Notes: generated by a model from the sequence alone, not told the origin. A DNA stretch of 64,000 nt from Amycolatopsis bullii (GCF_014654205.1 NZ_BNAW01000018.1:82740-146739), one strand, 5' to 3'. Positions 1-8,759 are shown, counted from the first letter of the stretch. Program-made: numbers and translations.

Positions 1-1
1 G

Positions 2-895
2 CTCGCCCGCGAAGGCCGCCGGGTGCTGCTCATCGAGGTCGAAGGCCGGCAGGGCATCGCCCAGCTCTTCGACACCGAGCCGCTGCCCTACGCCGAGCAG
101 CGCATCGCCGCCGTCCCGGGCGGCGGGGAGCTGCGCGCGCTGCACATCGACGTCGAAGCCGCGCTGCTCGAATACTTCGAAATGTTCTACAACCTCGGCT
201 TCGCCGGCCGGACGCTGCGGCGGATGGGCGCGATCGAGTTCGCCACCACCCTGGCCCCTGGCCTGCGGGACGTCCTGCTCACCGGGAAGATCAAGGAGTG
301 CGTCGGCCGGACCGAGTCCGACGGGCGGCACACCTACGACGCCGTCGTCGTCGACTCGCCGCCGACCGGCCGGGTCGTCAAGTTCCTCGACGTCACCAAG
401 GCGCTGACCGACCTCGCGAAGACCGGCCCGATCCGCGGCCAGGCCGACGGCGTCGTCCGCCTGCTGCACTCCGGCGAGACCGCCGTGCACCTGGCCACGC
501 TGCTGGAAGAGATGCCGGTGCGCGAGACCGTCGAGGCCGTGGCCGAGCTGGACGGCGCCGACCTGCGCCCGGGCGCGGTGCTGGTCAACCGGGTCCGGCC
601 GGAGCGGCTGCCCGCCCGCTCGATCACCGCGGCCGCGGACGGGCGCGTCGACGCCTCCCGCGTCCGCACCGGGCTCGCTTCGGCCGGGCTGAAACTGCCG
701 GAAGACACGTTGGACGCGCTCGTGGAAGAAACGGTCGAACACGCCGTGCGGGTCGCCGCCGAGCAGCGGGCCCGCGAGCAGCTCGCCGAGGCCGACCTGC
801 CGACCCTCGAACTGCCGGACGTGACCGACGGCATCGACGTCGCCGCCCTCTACGAGCTGGCGGAAGCCCTGACCGACCAGGGGGTGCGGTTGTGA
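2..895 (+). CDS. ArsA/GET3-family ATPase, first of a pair (5' end cut by window)
   Basis: The reading frame is already open at the window edge, so the N-terminus with its P-loop lies outside. What is visible fits the ArsA/GET3 P-loop ATPases: a hydrophobic strand followed by DSPPTGR (the DxPPxG switch motif), then a helical C-terminal half. It overlaps the next ATPase by 4 bp (GTGA), so the two are translationally coupled and probably form a heterodimer. The pair followed by a WhiB and a penicillin-binding protein matches M. tuberculosis Rv3679-Rv3680, which are linked to cell-envelope stress rather than arsenite export. No Cys-rich arsenite site is visible, so a metal-pump role is unlikely. 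Confidence 0.85.
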   Translation, partial: LAREGRRVLLIEVEGRQGIAQLFDTEPLPYAEQRIAAVPGGGELRALHIDVEAALLEYFEMFYNLGFAGRTLRRMGAIEFATTLAPGLRDVLLTGKIKECVGRTESDGRHTYDAVVVDSPPTGRVVKFLDVTKALTDLAKTGPIRGQADGVVRLLHSGETAVHLATLLEEMPVRETVEAVAELDGADLRPGAVLVNRVRPERLPARSITAAADGRVDASRVRTGLASAGLKLPEDTLDALVEETVEHAVRVAAEQRAREQLAEADLPTLELPDVTDGIDVAALYELAEALTDQGVRL

Positions 896-2013
896 CCACG
901 ATCGACATCGACGCCCTGCTCGACGCCCCGGAGAGCCGCGTGATCGTCTGCTGCGGCTCCGGCGGCGTCGGGAAGACGACCACGGCCGCGGCGCTGGCCC
1001 TGCGCGCGGCCGAGCGCGGCCGCCAGACCGTGGTGCTGACCATCGACCCCGCCCGGCGGCTGGCCCAGGCGCTCGGCCTGCGCGAACTCGGCAACCACCC
1101 GAAGCAGGTGCAGGTCGAGGGGTTCGAGCCCAAGGGCGAGCTCTGGGCGATGATGCTCGACATGCGCCGCACCTTCGACGACATGGTGCGCGTGCACGCC
1201 GGGCCGGAACGCGCCGAGCAGCTGCTCCAGAACCCCTTCTACCAGACGATTTCCACGTCGTTCTCCGGCACGCAGGAGTACATGGCGATGGAGAAGCTGG
1301 GCCAGCTCGCCGCCACCGGCGAGTGGGACCTGATCATCGTCGACACCCCGCCGAGCCGGTCCGCGCTGGACTTCCTCGACGCGCCGACCCGGCTGTCGAG
1401 CGCGCTGGACGGCCGGATGATCCGGCTGCTCACCGCGCCGGCGAAGGCCGGCGGCTGGGGCCTGCGCAAGGTGGTCAACGCCGGGTTCTCGATGTTCGCC
1501 AAGGCCGTGTCGACGATCATCGGCGGCCAGCTGCTGACCGACGCGTCGGCGTTCATGCAGGCCTTCGACAGCATGTTCGGCGGCTTCCGCGAGCGCGCCC
1601 GCAAGACGGCTGAGCTGCTGCGCTCGTCCGGGACGTCGTTCCTGGTCGTCGCCGCGCCGGAGCCGGACGCGCTGCGCGAGGCGTCTTACTTCGTGGAGCG
1701 GCTGTCGGCCGAGTCGATGCCGCTGGCCGGGCTGATCGCGAACCGGACGCACCCGGTGCTCGCGAAGCTGTCCGGCTCGGAGGCGCTGGCCGCGGCCGAG
1801 TCGCTGGAGGAGGGCGACACGAACGCGCCGCTGGCCGAGGCCGTGCTGCGCCTGCACGCCGACCGCGTCGAACTGGCGGCGCGCGAAGAGCGGCTGCTGG
1901 CCCGGTTCACCAGGGCGCACCCGGAAGTGGCACTGGCGAAGGTGCCGGCACTGGCCGGCGACGTCCACGACCTCGACGGCCTGCGCGACATCGGCGTGAA
2001 GCTCGCCGGCTGA
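892..2013 (+). CDS. ArsA/GET3-family ATPase, second of a pair
   Basis: A 373-residue P-loop ATPase starting at GTG inside the stop of the upstream partner. The deviant Walker A motif GSGGVGKTT is at residues 22-30 and a switch motif IIVDTPPSRS lies near residue 148, both typical of ArsA/GET3 ATPases. There is no membrane segment, so it is cytosolic. The order ArsA-ArsA-whiB-ponA is the same as M. tuberculosis Rv3679-Rv3682, which makes it the Rv3680 counterpart. The actual cargo or client is unknown. It ends 11 bp before a long perfect palindrome that should terminate the operon. Confidence 0.88.
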   Translation: MTTIDIDALLDAPESRVIVCCGSGGVGKTTTAAALALRAAERGRQTVVLTIDPARRLAQALGLRELGNHPKQVQVEGFEPKGELWAMMLDMRRTFDDMVRVHAGPERAEQLLQNPFYQTISTSFSGTQEYMAMEKLGQLAATGEWDLIIVDTPPSRSALDFLDAPTRLSSALDGRMIRLLTAPAKAGGWGLRKVVNAGFSMFAKAVSTIIGGQLLTDASAFMQAFDSMFGGFRERARKTAELLRSSGTSFLVVAAPEPDALREASYFVERLSAESMPLAGLIANRTHPVLAKLSGSEALAAAESLEEGDTNAPLAEAVLRLHADRVELAAREERLLARFTRAHPEVALAKVPALAGDVHDLDGLRDIGVKLAG

Positions 2014-2024
2014 CCCCGCCGCAT

Positions 2025-2077
2025 GCAGTGAATGACTCATTCCTGGCGTCGGATGCCAGGAATGAGTCATTCACTGC
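2025..2077. terminator. 23-bp perfect palindrome between convergent ATPase and whiB genes
   Basis: A 23-bp stem without mismatch and a 7-nt loop (gtcggat). Each arm contains its own near-perfect palindrome (GAATGA-C-TCATTC), so the element is nested. It lies between the convergent ends of the ATPase operon and whiB and can act as a bidirectional terminator. There is no T-run, as is common in actinomycetes. Confidence 0.75.
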
Positions 2078-2095
2078 GTCTGTGCGGCAGGACGC

Positions 2096-2392
2096 TCAGC
2101 CGACGGAGACGCGTTCCTCCGCGTCCCGCTTGGCGGCTTCGAGCAGCTCCGCCCAGCTCACCACGTCGGGGCGGCGGCGCAGCAGCGCCCGCCGCTCCCG
2201 TTCGGTCATGCCTCCCCACACGCCGAAGTTGATCCGGCCGTCGAGTGCTTCGGCGAGGCATTCCGTCCGGACCGGGCAGCCCATGCAGACCGCCTTGGCC
2301 CGGTTCTGCTCCGCGCCCCGGACGAACAGGCCGTCCGGATCGGCGTCCCGGCAGGACGCGTTGATTCGCCAGCTCGACTGGTTGGTTTCCAT
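2096..2392 (-). CDS. whiB4: WhiB-family iron-sulfur transcription factor (WhiB4-like)
   Basis: A 98-residue WhiB protein. The four cluster ligands are visible: C14, then the CxxC pair C36/C39 (CMGC), then C45. They are followed by the family's GVWGG turn and a basic C-terminus (RRALLRRRP) that contacts DNA or sigma factor. WhiB proteins bind a [4Fe-4S] cluster and sense oxygen, NO or redox state. The neighbourhood (ArsA pair on one side, PonA on the other) is that of M. tuberculosis whiB4 (Rv3681c), hence the symbol, which rests on synteny as much as on sequence. It is transcribed divergently from ponA. Confidence 0.9.
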   Translation of the reverse strand: METNQSSWRINASCRDADPDGLFVRGAEQNRAKAVCMGCPVRTECLAEALDGRINFGVWGGMTERERRALLRRRPDVVSWAELLEAAKRDAEERVSVG

Positions 2393-2736
2393 ACCCCCAG
2401 CTCCCTACCCTGGTGATCGACGCACCAGCGGGGAAAGGCACTGCGCGCCCTGCCCCCGCGAGCGTGTCTCCCTCAGCTCACGTCGGTTACCCGGGCACCT
2501 CCCCGGTGCCGGTGCCGCCGAACGGAGCAGGCGAGCTCCCACTCGCGTTGATCCATCCGACGGCTTTTCTTCGTGAGACGTTGACGGACTGTAGGGGCCC
2601 TCGGTTCCCCCCGTCGAGACCCAGAATGCCTTCCGTTACCAGATGTCACCGAAGGGGGGCTGTTTTGTCACTGAATCCACACCTGTGGAGACACGGCGTC
2701 ACCGGCGCCTGAGCCGTTCCGGGTAGCCTGGCCCTC
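2393..2736. promoter_or_regulatory. Divergent whiB/ponA intergenic region
   Basis: About 340 bp separating whiB and the ponA-type gene, so it must hold both promoters. On the ponA side a clear -10 box sits 7 nt before the GTG start. No convincing box is visible for whiB. A stretch around 2559-2690 is less GC-rich than the rest. ORFs can be drawn through it but show no coding character. Confidence 0.6.
2724..2729 (+). promoter_or_regulatory. -10 box TAGCCT, leaderless ponA start
   Basis: TAGCCT followed by 7 nt and the GTG of the penicillin-binding protein. This spacing puts the transcription start at or next to the start codon and explains the missing ribosome binding site. Confidence 0.6.
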
Positions 2737-4920
2737 GTGCGAAAAGCGGATGGTTTGTTCAAGCTCATCGGCCTCTGTCTGCTCGCGGGGGTGCTCGTCG
2801 CCGGCATGCTCTTCCCCGTCGTGGGGGCCGCCGGCGTCATGTCGAACCAGGCCAGCGAGACGGTGGAGAAGACCTCCTCCGACCTCGCGGACATCCCACC
2901 GCCCCTGGTGACGACGGTCACCGACAACACCGGCAAGCCGATCGCGACCCTGTACAACCAGTACCGGCTGCCGATCAACGAGAACCAGGTCAACGAGGCC
3001 ATGAAATGGGCGCTGGTCTCGGTCGAGGACAAGCGGTTCTACGAGCACCACGGCGTCGACTGGCAGGGCACGCTGCGCGCGGCCGTCAGCAACAGCACCG
3101 GTGCCGACACCCAGGGCGCCTCGACGCTGACCCAGCAGTACGTGAAGAACTACCTGATCAACGTGGTCTACCGAACCGACCAGGTCGGCCAGAAGAAGGC
3201 CCAGGAGCAGTCGATCGCCCGCAAGCTCAAGGAAGCGCGGATCGCGATCCAGCTCGAGACGAAGCTGACCAAGCAGCAGATCCTGGCCGGTTACCTCAAC
3301 ATCGTCGAGTTCTCCCGGCAGATCTTCGGGATCGGCGCGGCGGCGCACGCGTACTTCGACACGACCCCGGAGAAGCTCACCGTGCCGCAGGCCGCGCTGC
3401 TGGCCGGCCTGGTGAACAACCCGATCAACAACGACCCGTGGAACCACCCGGACAAGGCCACCGCGCGCCGCAACCTGGTGCTCGACCGGATGGTCGACAA
3501 CAAGAAGCTGGCCAAGGCCGACGCGGACCGCTTCAAGGCCGAGCCGCTGGGCGTGGTCCCGGACTCCCCGAAGAAGCCGCCGGCCAACTGCATCGGCGCG
3601 GGCCCGGAGGCCGGCTTCTTCTGCCAGTACGTCGAGGACTACCTCCTCAAGGCCGGCGGGATGACCAAGGACCAGCTCTACACCGGCGGCTACACGATCA
3701 AGAGCACGCTGGACGAGCGCGCCAACCACGAGGCGAAGGTCTCGGCGGAGGCGCAGGTCAAAAAGACGCAGCAGTACGTGGCGAACACGTTGTCGCTGGT
3801 CAAGCCGGGTAAGGACCGGCACGAAGTGGTCGCGTTGGCGGCGAACCGGGACTACGGCCAGAACCAGGACGAGGGCCAGACGACGTACGCGCTGCCTGCG
3901 GGTGTCTACAACACCGGTGGTGCGGGGTCGACGTACAAGATCTTCACCAGTGCGGCCGTCCTCGACAAGGGGCTGGCGGGCATCTACTCGCCAGTGGACC
4001 TGCCGGAGACCTACACCTCGCACGTGTTCACGACCGGCAAGGGCGGGTGCAGCACCACGCCGACGGGCAAGCCCAACACCTACTGGTACTGCGTCGGCAA
4101 CGCGGCCGACTACAGCAAGACCGCCGCGAATGCGACGCTCCAGACCGCACTGGCGACCTCTCCGAACACCACGTTCGTGGAACTCGAGGACCGGCTCGGC
4201 AGCACCGGTCCGGCCATCGACATGGCCAAGCGGCTCGGCATGCGCGAAACGATGGCCAGCAACATCGGGGGCGGGCCGGTCGACCCGAAGGCGGAGCGGG
4301 ACGAGAAGCGCCTGAGCCAGGCCGAGTTCTACGGCCCCCGAGGCAACAGTCCCGGCCTCGGCGCCTTCACCCTGGGCTTCAGCCCGCTGAGCGGCCTGGA
4401 GCTGGGCAACGTCGCGGCGACCATCCTCTCCGGCGGCGTCTGGTGCCCGCCGACGCCGATCGCCGGGGTGACCGACCGCAACGGGAACCCGGTGCCGGTC
4501 AAGGAAGCCCCGTGCGAGCAGGCGGTGCCCGAGGGCCTGGCGAACACCCTCGCCGTCGGGATGAGCAAGGACGACCAGCCGGGCGGCACGTCGTTCGCCG
4601 CGGCCAACGGCGTCGGCTGGGACCGCCCGATGATCGGCAAGACGGGCACGACGCAGGGCAACGTCTCGGCCACGTTCGTCGGCGGCACGCCCCAGCTGGC
4701 GGGCGCGGCGATGACGTTCAAGTTCGGCGGCGGCCAGGGCGGTATCTGCGACGCGGGTCCCGGCAACGTCCGCGTCTGCCCGGGCGGCGGCAACATCTTC
4801 GGTGGCAAGGCCCCGGCCCGGACCTGGTTCGGCGCGATGAAGAACATCATGGACGCCAGCCAGCCGAGGATGGAGCTTCCCGCTCCGGACCCGAAGTACA
4901 CGGGCGGCGGCCCCCGCTAG
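2737..4920 (+). CDS. ponA2: Bifunctional class A penicillin-binding protein (PonA2-like)
   Basis: A 727-residue peptidoglycan polymerase and cross-linker. An N-terminal membrane anchor (about residues 8-33) is followed by the GT51 glycosyltransferase domain with the catalytic SVEDKRFYEHHG motif (Glu about 97) and GASTLTQQ. The transpeptidase domain has STYK (active Ser about 398), SPN (about 475) and KTGTT (about 635). It acts outside the membrane on lipid II. Position next to whiB4 matches M. tuberculosis ponA2. The C-terminus ends shortly after the transpeptidase fold (PAPDPKYTGGGPR), and I see no PASTA domain, unlike mycobacterial PonA2. A Ser/Thr kinase gene is convergent just downstream. 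The start is supported by a leaderless -10 box. Confidence 0.92.
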   Translation: MRKADGLFKLIGLCLLAGVLVAGMLFPVVGAAGVMSNQASETVEKTSSDLADIPPPLVTTVTDNTGKPIATLYNQYRLPINENQVNEAMKWALVSVEDKRFYEHHGVDWQGTLRAAVSNSTGADTQGASTLTQQYVKNYLINVVYRTDQVGQKKAQEQSIARKLKEARIAIQLETKLTKQQILAGYLNIVEFSRQIFGIGAAAHAYFDTTPEKLTVPQAALLAGLVNNPINNDPWNHPDKATARRNLVLDRMVDNKKLAKADADRFKAEPLGVVPDSPKKPPANCIGAGPEAGFFCQYVEDYLLKAGGMTKDQLYTGGYTIKSTLDERANHEAKVSAEAQVKKTQQYVANTLSLVKPGKDRHEVVALAANRDYGQNQDEGQTTYALPAGVYNTGGAGSTYKIFTSAAVLDKGLAGIYSPVDLPETYTSHVFTTGKGGCSTTPTGKPNTYWYCVGNAADYSKTAANATLQTALATSPNTTFVELEDRLGSTGPAIDMAKRLGMRETMASNIGGGPVDPKAERDEKRLSQAEFYGPRGNSPGLGAFTLGFSPLSGLELGNVAATILSGGVWCPPTPIAGVTDRNGNPVPVKEAPCEQAVPEGLANTLAVGMSKDDQPGGTSFAAANGVGWDRPMIGKTGTTQGNVSATFVGGTPQLAGAAMTFKFGGGQGGICDAGPGNVRVCPGGGNIFGGKAPARTWFGAMKNIMDASQPRMELPAPDPKYTGGGPR

Positions 4921-4945
4921 GCAGCTGCTCTCCAGCACCGGCGGT

Positions 4946-4987
4946 CGTGAGTGGTAGGGCGGGTTGGAACCCGCCTTACCACTCACG
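4946..4987. terminator. Palindrome between convergent ponA and kinase genes
   Basis: An approximately 19-bp stem (arms beginning CGTGAGTGGTA) with one mismatch and a short loop. It lies between the convergent ends of ponA and the kinase gene. The same family occurs at 26037-26079, and a half copy is at 28570. Confidence 0.75.
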
Positions 4988-5000
4988 AGGGGCTACGCGG

Positions 5001-6701
5001 TCAGCTGCTTCCCATGTCCACCAGGATCAGCGAGTTCCACCACGCGTAGAGCTTGTCGAGATCGTCGTTCGTGGTGACCTTCGTGGACAGCAGAATGCCC
5101 GCCACCAGGTTCTTCTTCTCCGTCCACACCAGCTGGGCCGGGTCGCCCAGGAAGCAGGTCAGGTACTCGCCCGGGACCGGGTTGGGCACCTCCGCCCGGT
5201 AGTACGTGCCCCAGATCTTGGGGTACTTCTTGGGGCGGCACGCACCTTGGGCGTCGTTGCGGGTGAGGCCCTGCGTCTTCACGATGTCCTGGAAGAACGC
5301 GTCCATCGCCGCGGCATCGGCGAAGCGGAGGAACCGCGCGCCGGTCGGTTCCGGGAACCAGACGTTGCCGATCTTGACGTCACCGACGGCCGAGGCGCCG
5401 CACTCGACCGCCGCGGCCGTCCCGGCGGGGGCCGCCGCGTCGGTGCACGTCCGGTAGATCGGCGGCAGGGCGGCGTGCAGCTTTTCGTCGCGCAGCGGCT
5501 TCGATTCCGAAGTGGACGGTCGCTCGTCCGAAGTGGCCGGTGACGGCGGCGTCGACGGCGTGGGAGATTCGCTGGTGCTCGGCGGGTTCGTCGGGCCCGG
5601 CCCCGCGGTCTGGGTCGTTCTGTCCCGCGTCACGACGTAGGTGACCACCAGCGCCACCACGACGATCCCCGCCAGTGCGGCGCACAGCGCGATCCACCGG
5701 TTCCGCTGCGACTTCGGCGGTACGGGCGCGGCCGGGCTGACCTTGCCCGACGGCCCGGTGAACCGGATGGGCGGTGGCGGCGCGGGGTGGAAGCCGGTCG
5801 GCGGGCCGAGCGGGATCGGCCCGGACCGGGTGGGTGGCGGCGGCACCGGGCCCGGCAGCGTCTTCTGCCACGTCGGCATCGGCGGCGCCGGGGCGGTCAC
5901 GGCCGCGCGGACGGCGTCGGCGAACGCTCCCGCCGTCGGGTACCGGTCCGCGGGGTCCTTCGCCATTCCGCGCGCCACCACGGCGTCCAGCGCCGGCGGG
6001 AGGCCCGGCCGCGCGCGGGAAAGCACCGGCGGTGGCGCGGTCAGGTGCGCGCCCATCTGCGCGGCCGCGCCCTCGGCCGGGAACGGGCGGTGGCCGGTGA
6101 GGCACTCGAAGAACACGCACGCCAGCGCGTAGACGTCGACGAGCCCGGTGATCGGGGCGTCGCCGAAGCGTTCCGGCGCCATGTAGTCGAGGGTGCCGAT
6201 CACGTTGCCGGTGCCGGTGATCGACGTCCCCTCGGCGGTCATCGACCGCGCGATGCCGAAGTCCACCAGGTACACGAAGTCCGCACTCGTGACGAGCACG
6301 TTCGACGGCTTGACGTCGCGGTGCACCAGGCCGTCGGCGTGGGCGGCGTCGAGCGCCCCGGCGACCTGGGCCACGATCCCGGCGGCCCGCGCGGGGTCGA
6401 GCGGGCCGTCCTCGAGCAGCTCCTTCAGGTCGCGTCCTTCGACGAGCCGCATGTCGAGGTAGAGGCGGCCGTCGATCTCGCCGTAGGCGTGGATCGGGAT
6501 CACGTGCGGTTCCCGCAGCCGCGCGACGATCTGCGACTCGCGGCGGAACCGCGCGCGGAAGGCCTCGTCGGTGACGAACGGCTCGGACAACAGCTTCAGC
6601 GCGACGACGCGGTCGTGCGCGGTGTCGTACGCGCGGTGGACCTCGCCCATGCCGCCGCGGCCCAGCACGCCTTCAAGCCGGTACGGCCCGAACTGCTCCA
6701 T
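5001..6701 (-). CDS. Transmembrane Ser/Thr protein kinase (PknH-like layout)
   Basis: I start it at ATG 6701 (MEQFGPYRLEG), preceded by a good GGGGAGA ribosome site, rather than at upstream codons that add an unrelated 35-residue tail. The Hanks kinase domain spans about residues 7-265 with GRGGMGEV (ATP loop), ALKLL (catalytic Lys), HRDVKPSN, DFGIA and APE motifs. A proline-rich linker, one membrane helix (RWIALCAALAGIVVVALVV) and an extracytoplasmic domain with four cysteines follow. There are no PASTA repeats, so the ligand is unclear. It is convergent with the penicillin-binding protein gene, suggesting but not proving a role in envelope control. Confidence 0.92.
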   Translation of the reverse strand: MEQFGPYRLEGVLGRGGMGEVHRAYDTAHDRVVALKLLSEPFVTDEAFRARFRRESQIVARLREPHVIPIHAYGEIDGRLYLDMRLVEGRDLKELLEDGPLDPARAAGIVAQVAGALDAAHADGLVHRDVKPSNVLVTSADFVYLVDFGIARSMTAEGTSITGTGNVIGTLDYMAPERFGDAPITGLVDVYALACVFFECLTGHRPFPAEGAAAQMGAHLTAPPPVLSRARPGLPPALDAVVARGMAKDPADRYPTAGAFADAVRAAVTAPAPPMPTWQKTLPGPVPPPPTRSGPIPLGPPTGFHPAPPPPIRFTGPSGKVSPAAPVPPKSQRNRWIALCAALAGIVVVALVVTYVVTRDRTTQTAGPGPTNPPSTSESPTPSTPPSPATSDERPSTSESKPLRDEKLHAALPPIYRTCTDAAAPAGTAAAVECGASAVGDVKIGNVWFPEPTGARFLRFADAAAMDAFFQDIVKTQGLTRNDAQGACRPKKYPKIWGTYYRAEVPNPVPGEYLTCFLGDPAQLVWTEKKNLVAGILLSTKVTTNDDLDKLYAWWNSLILVDMGSS

Positions 6702-6807
6702 CGTTCTCCCCAAGCCCCCCGGCTTGAACACCCTTCTCCGGGCCGACGCAAATGCTATGCGGGAGGTTCCCCGTAACGGCGGCGAAGTCATCCAACTGTT
6801 GAGCACG

Positions 6808-6813
6808 TATCCT
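6808..6813 (+). promoter_or_regulatory. -10 box TATCCT, leaderless phosphoesterase start
   Basis: TATCCT, 7 nt, then the GTG at 6821. It lies in the 119-bp divergent gap between the kinase and phosphoesterase genes. Confidence 0.6.
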
Positions 6814-6820
6814 GGAGCTT

Positions 6821-7801
6821 GTGAGCACGCTCAGTAACACACGCACGTCGGGGGCGACCGCCGCGCGCCTCGCCGCGGGGACGGTGGCGCTCGGCGCCGC
6901 CACCCTCGGTTACGCCGTCGGCATCGAACGGCGCCGCTGGACCCTCCGCACCGCCGAACTGCCCGTTCTGGCCCCCGGGTCGCGGCCGTTCACCATCCTG
7001 CACGTCTCCGACCTGCACATGCTGCCCGGCCACCACAGCAAGCAGCGCTGGGTCGCCGCGCTCGACGAGCTGAACCCGGACCTCGTCGTCAACACCGGCG
7101 ACAACCTCTCGCACCGGACGGCCGTCCCGGCCGTGCTGCGTGCGCTGGGCCCGCTGCTCGACCGGCCCGGCGTGTTCGTCTTCGGCAGCAACGACTACTA
7201 CGCGCCCAAGCCGAAGAACCCGGCCCGCTACCTGATGCCGCAGGGCAAGAAGAAGCGCATCCACGGCGTCCAGCTGCCGTGGCGCGACCTGCGCGCGGCG
7301 TTCGTCGAGCACGGCTGGACCGACCTGACGCACGTGCGCCGCACCATCGACGTCGGCGGGCAGCGGGTGTTCGCGGCCGGCGTCGACGACCCGCACCTGC
7401 GCCGCGACCGCTACACCGACATCGCGGGCCCGGCCGACAGCGGCGCGGCCGTCCGCCTCGGCGTGACGCACTCGCCGGAGCCGCGCGTGCTGGACACGTT
7501 CGCCACGGACGGTTACGACCTGGTCCTCGCGGGCCACACCCACGGCGGCCAGCTCCGGCTCCCGGGCTACGGCGCCATCGTCACCAACTGTGACCTGGAT
7601 CGCAGCCGGGCGCGGGGAGCCTCGCGGTGGGGGGCGCACATGTGGCTGCACGTCTCGGCCGGCTTGGGGACGTCGCCGTGGGCGCCCGCCCGGTTCGCGT
7701 GCCCGCCCGAGGCGAGCCTGTTGACGCTGGTCCCGCGCGGGTCGGGCACTGATGAGCCGCGAAAGGCAGCCCCCCGTAAAGCCCGCGACAGCGTCCGCTA
7801 G
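6821..7801 (+). CDS. Metallophosphoesterase (YkuE/Rv3683 type)
   Basis: A 326-residue calcineurin-like phosphoesterase. The metal-binding blocks appear in order: HVSDLHM, NTGDN, GSNDYY (in place of the usual GNHD/E), and GHTHGGQ near residue 238. An N-terminal hydrophobic stretch (about residues 12-32) suggests a membrane anchor or signal. The substrate is unknown; related YkuE proteins are envelope-associated. It sits where M. tuberculosis has Rv3683, two genes past ponA2, but here a kinase gene is inserted. The C-terminal tail is basic and low-complexity. Confidence 0.88.
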   Translation: MSTLSNTRTSGATAARLAAGTVALGAATLGYAVGIERRRWTLRTAELPVLAPGSRPFTILHVSDLHMLPGHHSKQRWVAALDELNPDLVVNTGDNLSHRTAVPAVLRALGPLLDRPGVFVFGSNDYYAPKPKNPARYLMPQGKKKRIHGVQLPWRDLRAAFVEHGWTDLTHVRRTIDVGGQRVFAAGVDDPHLRRDRYTDIAGPADSGAAVRLGVTHSPEPRVLDTFATDGYDLVLAGHTHGGQLRLPGYGAIVTNCDLDRSRARGASRWGAHMWLHVSAGLGTSPWAPARFACPPEASLLTLVPRGSGTDEPRKAAPRKARDSVR

Positions 7802-7830
7802 ACTTCTCCTCGACCCGTTAAGCAGTACCT

Positions 7831-7904
7831 CGGGGTGTGGCGCAGCTTGGTAGCGTGCCTCGTTCGGGTCGAGGAGGTCGTGGGTTCAAATCCCGCCACC
7901 CCGA
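7831..7904 (+). tRNA. tRNA-Pro (anticodon CGG)
   Basis: A full cloverleaf of 74 nt. Acceptor CGGGGTG (7831-7837) pairs with CACCCCG (7897-7903), followed by discriminator A. The anticodon stem CCTCG/CGAGG encloses loop TTCGGGT with anticodon CGG at 7865-7867. The T arm reads GTGGG-TTCAAAT-CCCGC. No CCA is encoded. It reads Pro CCG codons. Confidence 0.95.
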
Positions 7905-7910
7905 CGAGTA

Positions 7911-7938
7911 AGAGCCGGTGTCTTCGGACACCGGCTCT
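7911..7938 (+). terminator. tRNA-Pro terminator
   Basis: A 12-bp stem (AGAGCCGGTGTC) closed by a stable TTCG tetraloop and followed by a T-rich tract, a classic intrinsic terminator just after the tRNA. It also faces the 3' end of the convergent methyltransferase. Confidence 0.85.
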
Positions 7939-7946
7939 TCTGGTTT

Positions 7947-8720
7947 TCAGGGTCTGGTCGCCGTCACCTCGACCCAGCACTGGCTGAAGTCCCCGTCGCC
8001 GCCGCGGGTCCAGACCACGGCCGAGCGGGCCGCGCTCGCCAGCTGGTCGCGGTCGCGAGCGAACGCCGGGTCCGCGATCGCCGCGTCCAGTCTCGACTCC
8101 ACGTACTTCGCCAGCTCGCGGTAGCTCATGTCCTCGCGGTACTTCGCCCGCGACGCCACCTCCGTGAAGCCCGCCCGGACGCACTCCTCCGCGATGTGCC
8201 GCCCCGCGAACGGGTCACCACCCGCACGGCGGCGCAAGAGGTAGTGACCTCTCAGCGCCGCGTCGACGTTCGCCGTCTTCGGGCGCAGGCGAGCCTTGCT
8301 CCAGTCCGATGTGGACAGCGCCAGCTTTCCGCCCGGGCGCAGCACCCGGCGCAGTTCCGCCAATGCGTCGGCCGGAGAAGCCAGGTGCTCGAACAACGCG
8401 TGCGAGAACGCCACGTCCACGCTGCCGGAGGCGAACGGCAAGTCGTACGCCGACCCGACCACGAAGTCCACTGTGGACCTACCGGCGCGCCGGGCCGCCT
8501 GGCGGGCGAGGACCACCTGGCCCGCGTCGCGGTCGACACCCGCCACCCGGGCCTCCGCGGCCAGGCCCAGGGTGATCGAGCCGGGGCCGCAGCCGAGGTC
8601 GACCACCCACATGCCCGGCCGGAACAGGGGCTGGGCGAACACCGCGCGCTCCGCCGCCGTGCGCGCGGACATCATCGACACCGCGTCTGCACCGTAGCCC
8701 GGCGCGTAACCCTCCAGCAC
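7947..8720 (-). CDS. SAM-dependent class I methyltransferase
   Basis: A 257-residue protein with the SAM motif VDLGCGPGS (about residues 40-48), an acidic GVDRD loop end and the Ubie/Methyltransf_11 motif HALFEHLASPADAL. The substrate cannot be told from sequence. I start it at GTG 8720 (VLEGYAPGYG) because a TACTGT -10 box lies exactly 7 nt before it; GTG 8729 is the alternative. It is divergent from the S9 peptidase, with overlapping promoter regions. Confidence 0.88.
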   Translation of the reverse strand: MLEGYAPGYGADAVSMMSARTAAERAVFAQPLFRPGMWVVDLGCGPGSITLGLAAEARVAGVDRDAGQVVLARQAARRAGRSTVDFVVGSAYDLPFASGSVDVAFSHALFEHLASPADALAELRRVLRPGGKLALSTSDWSKARLRPKTANVDAALRGHYLLRRRAGGDPFAGRHIAEECVRAGFTEVASRAKYREDMSYRELAKYVESRLDAAIADPAFARDRDQLASAARSAVVWTRGGDGDFSQCWVEVTATRP

Positions 8721-8727
8721 CCCGCAC

Positions 8728-8733
8728 ACAGTA
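8728..8733 (-). promoter_or_regulatory. -10 box TACTGT for the methyltransferase
   Basis: TACTGT on the minus strand, 7 nt before GTG 8720. It decides between two possible start codons. Confidence 0.5.
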
Positions 8734-8747
8734 CGGCCAGAAGGTGG

Positions 8748-8753
8748 CAGGAT
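8748..8753 (+). promoter_or_regulatory. -10 box CAGGAT for the S9 peptidase
   Basis: CAGGAT, 6 nt, then GTG 8760: the leaderless layout seen elsewhere in the window. It lies 15 bp from the methyltransferase box facing the other way. Confidence 0.45.
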
Positions 8754-8759
8754 CGAGGG

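Noticed and set aside
2413..2712. Plus-strand ORF of about 100 codons in the whiB/ponA gap
   Set aside because: No ribosome site, Pro/Arg-rich chance composition, and it occupies the divergent promoter region.
2668..4986. Very long minus-strand ORF opposite the penicillin-binding protein
   Set aside because: Arg/Gly/Asp-rich antisense shadow of the PBP frame; typical of high-GC DNA, no domain.
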